This document shows positions 14,546 to 25,285 of a stretch of DNA of 64,000 bases, one piece after another. How positions within the stretch are numbered: the first letter of the stretch is position 1; every line of letters starts with the position of its first letter. Under the pieces are notes generated by a model, which was not told the origin of the DNA, searched no databases, and was given only the letters and a program-made list of their open reading frames with translations. The stretch lies in contig OZ022256.1 of assembly GCA_963978905.1 (NCBI GenBank), forward strand, positions 18,787,743-18,851,742, given 5' to 3'. The position numbers and the translations under genes were made by a program. Origin of the DNA: Trichostrongylus colubriformis (Eukaryota > Nematoda > Chromadorea > Rhabditida > Trichostrongylidae).

Positions 14546-14756
14546 GTGCGCTGCGATTGGTCGAATTTTTGCTTAGCGGCGCCGTCAGTACGACTTGCCG
14601 CAGTCATTTGCAATTCCGCTCAAGATGCAATGGGCTAGTATCGTCAAGGATTTCAAAGATTGCAGATTGGAAGCTTCCCAAGTTTGCCTATGTTGTTGTT
14701 GTTGCCGCGCCGCTCGCCGCAGGCGGCCGCGCGAATATCGACCAATCGCAGCACGA
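14546..14756 (-). repeat. MITE family M1, copy 2
   Basis: TIRs GCGATTGGTCGAATTTTTGC and its near-complement GAATATCGACCAATCGC. The interior shows GTTGTTGTTGTTGCCGC. Opposite orientation to the copies at 3896-4120 and 19346-19560. Confidence 0.7.
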
Positions 14757-14805
14757 GTAAACGTCCTCGGTCAGAGGTGGAGAATGAGACTATTTGCGTA
14801 ACTTT

Positions 14806-14885
14806 TTGTTGCCACCATGTGTCTCCAACCACGACAGGATATATTTTGCATCCCGTCGTGGTTGGAGACACATGGTGGCAACAAT
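14806..14885. repeat. near-perfect 80-bp hairpin
   Basis: GTTGCCACCATGTGTCTCC with the following CAACCACGAC is exactly complementary to 14856-14883 around an AT-rich 18-base loop. It lies 32 bp left of the mariner foldback. The outer sequence resembles the core of the TTAA MITEs (TTTGCGTAAC, TGTCTCC..CCACG), so it may be a shortened relative. Confidence 0.7.
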
Positions 14886-14917
14886 ATATTATTTTATTAA
14901 CAATATATTACAATATA

Positions 14918-15596
14918 TTGGGTAGTCTAAAAAGTTTTTTCGTATTTTCAAACACCGCTTTTTCCCTTTAAACTGCTTTCCAGCAATCTCTTTTGCACAT
15001 ACTCATGTAGTACAAGTCCACACGCATCTATAGGTATTTTTGTCTTCCATCTCCCGGATAATCTTTTTCGGCAAAATAAACATATCAACGGTCAACCTCA
15101 TTTTCAATACAAAAATTTTTAAAAAAATTTTCTTTGAATGGCGTTAGATAGAGGAAGGAAAAGGTGATAATCCGATGGAGCAAGATGAGGGCTATAAGGT
15201 GGATGGGGCAGCAATTTTTATCCAAGCTCGAGAATTTTTTAGCGATTCATTTTTTCACTAGTAGTAAAAAAATTTTTAAATTTTTTCTTTTAAAAAATTC
15301 TCGAGCTTGGATAAAAATTGCTGCCTTATAGCCCTGATCTTGCCCCATCGGATTATCACCTTTTCCTTTCCCTGTCTAACGCCATTCAAAGGAAAAAAAA
15401 TTGGAATTGAAAATGAAGTGACTTTTGATATTTTTATTTTGCCGAAAAGGGTTATCCGGGAGATGGAAGACAACAATACATATAGATGCGTGTGGACTTG
15501 TACTACATATATATGTACAGAAGAAATTTTGTGGAAAGCAGTTTTGAGGGAAAAAGCGGTATATAAAAATACGAAAAGACTTTTTAGACTACCTAA
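14918..15596. mobile_element. foldback element made of two inverted mariner halves
   Basis: Both ends carry TTRGGTAGTCTAAAAAG TIRs with TA flanks, and the arms are complementary over about 320 bp around 15257. Each arm encodes the end of a mariner transposase: YSPDLAPSDYHLF at 15327-15365 on the plus strand, and the same motif with Asp changed to His on the minus strand near 15195. Origin by inverted insertion or rearrangement of one element is inferred. Confidence 0.78.
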
Positions 15597-15847
15597 TATA
15601 TTTTGTTGTATATATTTTCGACAACAACTCGTCATGCTCTGAAAATTAGTGCTGCAAGTTATGGTTCTCATGAACTCGGTACCAGGCCATCTTTTTACAT
15701 TCTTAAAAAAATTGGAAGATACTTTCCTCAGAATCTGATGAGCTGGCAAAAAAATTTTTCCTCAGACTTGATCTACGTTTACAGTGTAAAGAAATTTTGA
15801 AGTTTATGTTATTCCAGATGTGTCTCTGTTCCTTTGTATGACTTCAA

Positions 15848-16272
15848 AGGAATTGTCCACGGAAAATGAGTTTTTGTGCTACCTATACGTTTATGTTGTA
15901 TTTGCCTGATGTGGGCATTATGCAAAATTTCACGCGAAAAAGGTGAATCTGGCTGAGATACAGCACTACAATGTACATACGTCCGGGTGGGCGGGGCCTC
16001 CGAGTAAAAGCCTCTTCCCGTCGTCCGCCGTGGTCGGAGACGCATTGTGGGAACAGGAAGTTACGTAAACAGTCCCACTCTCCGTTCCCAACGGCGGCGG
16101 AGGACAGGACGAGGCTTTTACTCGAAAGCACCGCCCACCCGGACGTGTGGTGCTGTATCTAGTCTGGATTCACATTTTTCGCGTGAAATTTTCTCTGCAT
16201 GAGGCTCACATTAGACAAATACAACATAAACATATGGGTAACACAAAACTCATTTTCTCGTGGACGATTCCT
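15848..16272 (+). mobile_element. TTAA-type palindromic MITE, copy 1 (425 bp)
   Basis: Same ends and length as the copy at 45606-46030 (AGGAATTGTCCACGG, CGATTCCT). The flanks read TTCAA and TTGAA rather than clean TTAA, so the site has mutated or the target was a variant. The core holds CGTTCCCAACGG and TCTCCG-rich sequence shared with copy 2. Confidence 0.8.
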
Positions 16273-16446
16273 TTGAAGCGCCTCACTATAAACGGTGCCT
16301 CTTTATAATCGCTGTTGGAAAAAAATAACTCTCAACTCATTTCAGACACAGACTTCCCAATAAAATAAACGAATTTCGATCCTCCAGGAATAAAGCTATC
16401 CAATGGCGCATAAAAACCTCGGTGATGAATTTGTTAGTCATCTCAC

Positions 16447-16621
16447 TTCCAGCCTTTTCCTTGTAGTCGCCCAAGCTCTCATTGGCCGCGTGCGATCGAC
16501 TGTGGCGCCTTCCTGACGGCACCTGCCTATTCAGTCGTGACGATACCGGCCTATTCACGTGCGGTCGTGGGAAAGCGCTCAGCGCTTCCGACGACGTCAT
16601 CGATTGTGATCGCTTTCCCAT
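16447..16621 (-). CDS. possible first coding exon, Ser/Arg-rich
   Basis: From ATG at 16621 the minus strand reads MGKRSQSMTSSEALSAFPRP and continues Arg/Ser-rich (PSGRRHSRSHAANESLGDY) to an AAGCTGGAA-type end before GTGAGA, 58 codons plus one base. An in-frame ATG also lies at 16642. Base composition is more G+C-rich than the surroundings, and the sequence is not repeated elsewhere in the window. I found no following exon downstream on the minus strand, so the gene is incomplete or the call is wrong. No recognisable domain; it is likely disordered. Confidence 0.3.
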
Positions 16622-16642
16622 GGACGTGCACGTGAATCCCAC

Positions 16643-19345
16643 TCGGCCAACAAGAGTTTAGGTCTTCGAGCGACTCAAGGAAAAGGCTGAAGAAAAATAA
16701 CACATTACCATCAAGATTCTTAGGCATCATTTGATAGCATTTTCCTTGGAGAATTAAAAGGCGTGCGTTTCATTGGAGGATCTGCATTTGAATGTGAGTT
16801 GAAGATAATTTGTTCAATAGTGTATACATACACGGAGGCGCTGTTTAGGGCCACGACAAGGAACAGCGGCCCATTTGAAATGACAGAAACTACGGAAATT
16901 CCACACAACTGTAAATTAGTCATGAAAAGATTTCTTCGAAAGCTCATCAGATTTCGAAGAAAATTTACCTGAAACTATAACTACGCAGAATGTGAAAAAT
17001 GGCCTATTACCGAGTTCATGAGAACCAAAAACTTGAAGCACCAGCTGGTGTAGCTCGACGAGTTGATTCCGAAAATATTTAAAAAATTACAAGTCTGATA
17101 GGAAACTTAATAATCATGATTTTTAGCTAAAAACTATAAAAACGTAACAATCATGATTTTTAGCGAAAAACTATAAAAACGCGAGAATGCGTTCCCGCGC
17201 GATTTATAACACTCTTGCAGCACTATCTGCATAGATTCGGGGATATTTCAAATTTCAATAATGGTGGTTCGGGTGTTTTAGCTTCAACCAAGACTGTTAA
17301 TCACTTTATTTCCAACTGATGTTTCGGCGTCGTCGCCTTCTTCAGAGCCTGTAAGAGTGAAGTCTTCATGGAAACTATTCGTTCAAACGCCATTTCATTT
17401 TACAGAATAAATGACAGTTTGTAGAAAGGGAGACGATCTGCTTGATAAATACTGACTGACCTTTAGGAACGTCGACCGTAGAGGTCCACCTGCCACCCCG
17501 TAGTGGTAAAACCTAAAGTCGCATGGATATTTCAAATTTTTTTGAAAAGTTGGAACTTGATCCTATGTACCTTATATAATTTTGAGCGACTCTTCAATCC
17601 ACTGACCCTGTCCGCTCGATCGATAGCCTTTTTTTACGAATACTGCGATTGGTGCAGCTTAAGTCTCATTGGACTTAACCACATTTGATATTCTCAAAAT
17701 AAAATCAATTCAATTCAAATTGCTGTATTATAAGCTGCTTGAATGCTCTGAAGATTCAACAGGTATTGCCTATCGCTGATATGGTGATGACAAAAGGAAA
17801 GAAATCAGAACGAGAACTTTTGGGCTCTGTTTTCCAGATTTTATCCCGATTCACTCCGCGTCTGCACTGTTACGTAATTGACCACCTCGGTTTTCATATT
17901 CAACAATTATTCCGCAATTTGCCAAAATGTACTTAAGTCACTGCCAAAGTTGTCCTTGAGTCAGTGCCAAAGTTTGTAATCGTATTAGCGGTAAACCAAA
18001 CCTCCCTCGAATCAATAAACCTTCGTCTTTCCCAAGGATGCGGAGATTCTTAAAGGTGAGTTACCGCGAAGGTTGAAGGTGAAACATATATGCGGTGTGC
18101 ACCACTCGATAAAGAGCCCAAAGCGCGCTTTAATAATGGAGTCGTCACAGATCATCTGTTCTAGATTGGAGTGTTCGTTCAAAGAGAATATGTCTTCCCA
18201 GTTCACAATTTCTCCATACCTCTGGCGATGCCTGCAACGGTACACACTCGTGCGTTGGTGTCAGTGTGTCGTTCTGTCTGCGGTATCACGGTTGTCCTGT
18301 CTACCTGTATATACATCCACTCACAAATTCATAGCTGTGATATGAGAATTCCGATCACTAAACGTCACACAAGGGATGAAGGATGCTGATTCAGTCGCTG
18401 AAGAAGTTACGCAGTTGCGCCGTCTGTCCTTCACCATGCGCACTTCATAAACTGGTTAGAGTCGCCCATCTCCCTCAAATCTGCTGTGAAAATCTTCCTC
18501 AGTTCACACTCAGTCATTCCGCTACGTGATAGCGTCTATCATGAAAAAATCAACAATTGCCTTGCAGCGGTGCACTTGAGAAAATTGCCTGCAGATAAAA
18601 AAAGAAAAAGCTTAGCAGTTCTAGTACATGGTTTATTCCTGAAATTATAAACGGAATTAAAGTCGGTGGTTCGCAGGCTCGTAGATTAAACCATAGGGAG
18701 CTACGATTCTTCGGGAGTTTTTCAACCCCCATTATATACACATGAGTGGTTTGCAATGCAGTCCTCACTGACGACGCTACATATTCGCTACAGAAGAATG
18801 AACGATTGTAGAGAATAAAGCTGAGTAGAGTAAAGAAATATGTTTTCAGTTCTTTGTCGATGTGTGAAAGGCTCGAGTTTTTACTGCGAAAGCATTCACC
18901 TGCTTTTTGAAGATGTACATAAAACCTGAAGGCTCAATAATCTTGAAGTCAGAGCTCTTCCTTCCTCAAATGCTAACCTAGTACTAGTCCGACAATGCGT
19001 CGGCTCCCAGGGTGGTGAAGCGCATTAAAATTTTACAACTGCTTCAGCCTTTGGGTCGTTTCCGTTCAACTGCAATATATTGGAAAAAAATTCTTTGAAC
19101 ATTGTGCATTGTCAAAGTTGCCAGGCCATTCAATTTCGTGAGAGTGCAATATTAGTACATCTCACGAGCGAGTAACAACAAAAGCTCATAAAAACGATTT
19201 TGAACGCTTCAACAGAGCAAGGGCAATATTTAGCAGTTCAGAGAGGGAAATGTTCATACTATGAAAGGGCTCCATGAGTCCAGGGAGTGGTATGCTTCCA
19301 GGAAGGCTTCTCTCAGCGTTTGTCAGCCGCGTCCAGGTGTGTGGC
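16643..19345. other. no gene seen
   Basis: Apart from the 37-bp tandem at 17112-17181, nothing is recognised. It could contain 5' sequence of the 16.4-kb exon's gene. Confidence 0.4.
17112..17181 (+). repeat. 37-bp tandem duplication
   Basis: AATCATGATTTTTAGC[T/G]AAA followed by AACTATAAAAACG occurs twice with one mismatch. Confidence 0.75.
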
Positions 19346-19560
19346 GGTTGGTCCAATTTTCGCGCACGCCGCCCGCGGCGAGCGGCGCGGTGAGTGCGAG
19401 TCGTTTGCGGCTTTATCTATTGAAACAGCAGCAACAACAACAACATAGGCGAACTTCAGTACCTTCCATCCAACAATCTTTGATGATCCTTCACGGTACC
19501 AGCCCATTGCGTCTTGAGCGGATTTCCAAATGACTGCGACAAGTCGTACTGCACACCCGC
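19346..19560 (+). repeat. MITE family M1, copy 3
   Basis: GGTTGGTCCAATTTTCGCGC start, shared interior (AACAGCAGCAACAACAACAA), right TIR eroded. CCAGCCCATTGCGTCTTGAG matches the other copies. Confidence 0.65.
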
Positions 19561-21610
19561 GCACTCCCACTCTCATGGTGCGGAGATTACCGTCCAGGCC
19601 AACCAAGCCTCCCATCCCAAGAGGGTCAGTGATATGGTACCAACCTCGTTTGGAAGGATAAAAGCGCTGGCTTGTACATCTGCTGGCCCCGCAACTCACT
19701 GTATAGTCCAAATCGCATTCGAGTGCCACCTCATTTCTGAATGCAACTAGAATACACAGCGCATCCCTCAGACGGGATTGAATAACGCCAAAAACTTTAT
19801 CCCACAATCTCTAGTTATCATACTTTTAACTATATAGCGAGGTATGATCATCGATTGGGGATATTTGAACTTTGTGGACAATTCTTTTCATATACCAACA
19901 CAAGTGATGGTTGGAGAAGGGAGGCTTATTGTCCACGCGGTCTTGGAAGAGCGTGACTTTCAAAAATTTTTGTAAATCAAGGATCAACTCTGCGTTGCGT
20001 GTGGCTTTAGCTGGTGCCCGTTATGTGTCGTGGTAGAATCTCGTTCATGCGGGCGAGACAGAGGACACGGACAGTTTTTTCGGGTTCGACCATTTCATCG
20101 ACTTTTCATTTCCGCACTGCTAAACATATCTTCTGCAATTTTTAAAAGCAGCCGAATATCACTGTCACTCTATTTACCATTCTTAGCATTTCCAAAGGCG
20201 TTAAGTTTGCAAAACCACATCAAAAGCAGCTGATAACTGAACGAGGGCCTCATGGATAGAATAGCAATGAACTGATATGAAATTATCCTGATAGCTTTGG
20301 AATCTTTTAACTCATCGCTCTTTCTTGAATGATTTTCGAGTTTTTTCAGCGTGTCGGGAAGGCAAGTTTTTCAGTTGGCCACTCTCAAGGGAAAGCCAGG
20401 AAGTGGTAAAGTATACATGTCCTCCAGTTTTATTCACAGTCAGCCGTCATTGAGAAGAAAAATTGGAAACAAACAGCATGTAATTAACAACCTCTTTTAA
20501 ACGTGCCGCGCATCGGCTTCTACCGTAGCTCGAAGAGCCTTTTGACACTAATGAATGATGAAATACATGTAAAACCTCGAGAGAAAGATGACATCATTTG
20601 TCTTTCATTTAAATATTCATGGGACTATTTATCATATTCGTGGCTTTCGTTTCGAACAATTTTGCTGTCATACGTCCACCCTATTGAATCACCTCAACTC
20701 CAAATACAAACTATCACCGTCAAAGTTGAGAAAGTTCCAATACCCATCAGTCAAGCATGCAATTCATCATCGAATGCTCTGAAGAGCTATTATAGGAGGA
20801 CAAACAGTGCTGCTCTGGTTATTTTTAGAAATCTGCAGCCTCCTGGTCTCCTTTTAACTTTTTCCAGAATTTAAAAAATGCTGTAAGGGCACTCGCTCAT
20901 ACAATGTTCACCATGTATTCGAAATATTTTCGAACGAATGACTGATTCTTTGATATAGTAGATATGAAAAACCATCTTTTGTCTGGGGTGCGCGCCTGGA
21001 CGCTCAAACGAGGTCAGGTCATGCGATCTCACTTGTGTCTTTTGGCGCAAGTTCAATTCACAACGCGACCACCGAACATTTGCCGTGCGCGTTGAGCGAA
21101 TTCGAGTGTTCTGAAGCATACCCTATGGACTGACAGGATTTGATCTATGCACACTACACGTGACACAACCAAATACATCGATGTGGCAGTGCTGCATTCT
21201 GAATTCTACCGTTATTTTCCTAATATCCACAGTCTTAACTGCAACAAATGAAAGTGATACGGCGTATCACAGAAAAAATATTCGGGACAGCACAACACTG
21301 ATTTTAGTGAAAGATCTCTTGTGAACCCAATCCTTGCTCTGCTGTTCGGTGTTCACACTCACGCCAATCCTTTTCTCTTTGCTGACGCCATTGAGACAGC
21401 TGTTAAAAGGTTTCCATTTCAGAGCAAAAGTGAGGATACCATGTCGGATCACACGGCTTTGTCTCTTCAAGCGACTGAAGTGAGTTGAATATCAGTTATT
21501 AGGATATTATTTCTGCATAGTCGCATTATACTCAGAAAAGATAAGTTACATCAGTGCATTCATCTCAAAGAACTATAGAAAATTAAACCCCTTCCCTGGT
21601 AAGAAGACTA
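19561..21610. other. no gene seen
   Basis: Contains a stretch at 19597-19705 shared with 26955-27075. A 123-codon plus frame at 20503-20874 has no homology that I recognise. Confidence 0.4.
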
Positions 21611-22350
21611 CAGGGGGTGCCAAAAAAAAAGTAATTTTGTCTCGTCCACTTTCACCCCACTTTAGTCGAACTACAGCAAATTCTGTCGAGGTATTCACAT
21701 CCCCAGATTCAAGAGCAGACCTCACTCTATCACTATACTCCGTGGCAGTCTTCTGCACGAGCAGGAACGGGAGCGAGGAAAGATTGAACAAGATGTGTCA
21801 CCTCAACTGGGCAAAATCCGAGATTTCGTGGCCCTCGTTCACAACCTTGCTGAGGTCCGCTCAGTGAGTACTTAAGGGGATACATACTGGGTGGTGTTCT
21901 TTAACATTCCGTTTTCTCCGGGTTCCCAGCGCCCTTCGTTTCCAAGAGCCAAAACGTGCACTTACCACGGAAACCCTCCGGAGGGGGTTTGAGGTATGAA
22001 AAATGATACTTCGGATCAGAGCAGCCTTGTCCAAGCAGCAGGGGCTCTGTGACTTCCATGAACCGAAGGGCCAATCCTTAGGAAGCTTCCCACAAAAGAC
22101 CTACCATGGAACGCGGCTCCACTGTTTTAAGGGGACCTTGATACCGTGGGTGCTCCGAAGCCCGGCTGCGCCGCTTAAAGGTTCTATTTTTATGAAAATG
22201 AAAGTAGTGAGTCTAAGCTTGTTCCTGCTTTTAGAGGAACATTTCGGGAATATTTTGCCCCAATACTTGCATTTCTTTCGTTTCCCTATGTTTTGTATAA
22301 TTGGGAGATGTGAGCCGTGGGCAAAATTACTTTTTTTTTGGCACCCCCTG
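21611..22350 (+). mobile_element. 740-bp TIR element T1, copy 2
   Basis: TIRs CAGGGGGTGCCAAAAAAAAA and complement GGCACCCCCTG with TA on both sides, Tc1/mariner style. The interior matches 8379-9117 reversed, including CTTCTGCACGAGCAGGAAC and CCCTCCGGAGGGGGTTTGAG. No intact coding frame. Confidence 0.82.
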
Positions 22351-22358
22351 TATATGTA

Positions 22359-22867
22359 CAGTAGCGCTCAAAAGTCTTCGGCGAAATGATCTTTTACTTG
22401 GGGTTTTTCACTTATAACTTTTCTGCAACTGCACCGATCTAAGAGAAATTTCAGTATGTTGTACCTGGAGACACTGCATACTCAATATACTATTTTGGCG
22501 CTCAACGGTGTAGGTTACGTGATTATATGAAATTTTTTGTTTTTGGAGTGCCATCGCTATGCCGTCCCGCTGTGCCGCTGTCATCAAAAGTCGTGGTCTT
22601 TCTACAAAATATTAATGTTCTCTGAGGCTTGCTCGTTTTGTTTCTGTAAAGGAAGCCGTTTTCCTTGACCAAGCCTTTTACTTTTTTTTTCTGTGGTCTT
22701 GTAGTAAATTCTTGTAAAAAACCATGAAAAGTGTCAAGCGGCACTCAAGTAGAAGGAAATGTTGACAATAGTTTCAGGCACCACATATTAAAATTTTGTC
22801 AAACTTGGTCAAGTAGAAATAAAGTTATGACAGAAAACTTGTGGCCGAAGACTTTTGAGCGCTACTG
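22359..22867 (+). mobile_element. 509-bp TIR element (CAGTAGCGCTCAAAAG)
   Basis: TIRs CAGTAGCGCTCAAAAGTCTT and exact complement AAGACTTTTGAGCGCTACTG with TA flanks. Begins 8 bp after the T1 copy ends. No coding frame; Tc1-type MITE. Confidence 0.85.
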
Positions 22868-25285
22868 TATGTGGCGAAATTTCCTTTTTAAAGGAGCGCC
22901 TCCAGCTTTGGAGCCATTTTTTTCAACAGCAGCCACCTGCTCCAAAACGGCCTGCCACTTCATTGACGTGGCCTTCCCTTTTCAACACCAATGTTGGGTA
23001 AGGATCTTGTTCTCTGGGTTTCAATCCTTTTTTCCTAACCTTCGCACCACTAGTCAACCCGGCTTCCATATTCAAAAACGTTTTCATATTCGGCCTCGAC
23101 TACCTCTACCACAGCTTTCGAAGACACCTGGAGGTGGCACTCTGGTCTAGACCTACCGCAACGGTTGCAGTTCGCTAGGTTGCAGACATTGAACACACGA
23201 CACCTTGCTAAAAACGAGTGTGAATTCAATGCAATTTTTACCAATGAACACATTTTTTCTCACCCTTTTGCTTATTCTCCCATTTGGTGTTTTACCTGAT
23301 TGTTGATATTTGTTGTTTCACTTACTTCACATCATTATGAGTGATTAAAATACATCCTGGGAGACAATAAATAAGATCTCCACCAGCATCGAACTCGGAA
23401 AGGTAATGTTGCAGTTTGAAGAGATGCGCGGGAGATGAGAAAATGGACTACAACGTCGGCCTTTTGAATCGGGTTTCTCTACGATTATCGTTTTTAACCT
23501 CGAATGTTCAATTCAATAGATTATATCTTCCCATCTTCCACTTCCCTCCTTACCCCTACCGGTTGCTTTGAGGCTTGTTTGGGAAAAGGGATGGTATTTG
23601 TCAAAAGTTCTTTTCAGCGGTTATGGATCATTAGGATGACATTTGCTGCTGATCGGTCAAGAAGCATAGAAGGGAAGGGATGTATGCAGTATTTGCCAAA
23701 CTTCTAGTGACTACGCTGCAGGCCCAGAAGGTGCAAGGGGACTGCAAGGAGCCAGACGACTTTTTCATGATAGTCTTGAGTGTCGGAGGAAATGGTAAGG
23801 AAGGGATCTATTATAAGCTCAGGAATACTTCATTTTGCAAATGCCTTCTCCTCCACTGGATCCGTTTCACCTGGGGTGTTCACTGTTTCTCAGTGTTTTG
23901 TAAGTGGGATTACTAGGAATGTATGGCTTTGCCAAGCAAATGTTTATGCACTTTCTTCTCGATGGAGCTCCGCCTCACTGGGAAGGGCGAGCCCACTCCT
24001 TTTCATAGAATCAGCAGGTCTCGGCGGGCTCTCAAGTTCTCCGCATTACCGATATTCCAAAAATCCAATTAGCCTTTACTTTCTATATTCACAGAATTCC
24101 ACGAAATGTTTATATTCCCACTTTCCTCCATATCATCTTCTGATGATTTTCAATTACGCTCGAAACCACCACCACCTGCTCCCCCTTCGTACAGCTTACA
24201 CTTCAACTCTACTTTCATTACGAAAGCATGCATTTATGGCCAACTTTGCACAAGAGTCAATCATTACTTGAAGGATGCTCAGAGATGTTAGTCTAAGGCC
24301 AGGTGTGGTAGTTGGGTGGTGTGGCTTGGTTGTATTCAGGCAAGAACAGCACCGTGAGGGTGCACCGTGCAGCCGCAATAAAGGTGCAGCCTGAGCAGTT
24401 ATCTAAGGACCTACTCGCCCCAAAAATATGCTAGCAGTCTGATTGTCGCGCGGTAAGCCTTCAAAGTACTATATCCCGCTTCAGGGAGGACAATCCATCA
24501 TGTGCCTCGTACGTAGCCCTCATCTCTTCTGCAGGTCCCACTAAATGGTTTATAGAGAAGGCTTGTCACTCTTTCTCTGAAATTGTTTTTTACGTCACAA
24601 TTCGTTGACTTTGACAACTCAGAATCATGGCAATTGGATTTTCTCACTTACTCCGCTGAAATGGTGAAACGTTCGAAAAAGAAATGAGTAGGTAGAAATT
24701 GGGAAACATCACTGGCGGGGGCCCTTATCCTGCTGAAAAAATAATCGTGAAATAACTTCAACCAGACCCCTTCTACATGGTTTGAAAATCCTGTCTGAAT
24801 CGCAGACAAAATCAAAGCGGAGTATCGCTTGATAGAGCAGAAAAATTCCTCCGAATGATCCACATGCAATGGTGAACAATGGTTTTGTGGTAAAAATTTT
24901 ATATTAATTGGATGTCAGCGCATTCAGAAAAGCATTCGGAGAAAGAGTGACACGATTTCTCGTGAAACCAGTTAATGGAACTTGTAGGAAAGATTGGGGC
25001 TGAGTGCGGTTGATTTTTCAGAGGTGAGATGTGATGAATCAATGCAGTGCACATACTACACAAAATAATGGTTTATATGGAAAAATTCGCTTGGAAAAAA
25101 ATGGCATTTTGTTTGGGATGACCCGATACATCACTACAGCAGACAATCTGCTCTAAGGTGTTCTCAATCGGAAGGTTTTGCATCTTCCCGTTACCGTATG
25201 CTTGACGCCTGAAGTCCACCGCCTTTGGAAAATCCCACCAATTTTCAGATAATACATTTGATTCGAGACCATTGTATCGTTTCAG
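22868..25285. other. probable intron or intergenic sequence ahead of the coiled-coil exons
   Basis: Upstream exons of the coiled-coil gene should lie here or beyond. A 73-nt CTGCAG/GTAAGG-bounded stretch at 23722-23794 is open but does not fit the phase. Confidence 0.35.

Noticed and set aside
15276..15749. 157-codon minus-strand frame in the foldback
   Set aside because: Covers the reverse of the mariner remnant; the transposase motif is on the plus strand in this arm.
23722..23794. 73-nt possible exon (CTGCAG acceptor, GTAAGG donor) reading AQKVQGDCKEPDDFF
   Set aside because: It ends in a phase that does not fit the next known exon at 25286, and there is no second line of support.
23779..24271. 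163-codon plus-strand frame
   Set aside because: Runs through a region without conserved features; residue mix is Ser-rich and non-specific, and no exon boundaries support it.
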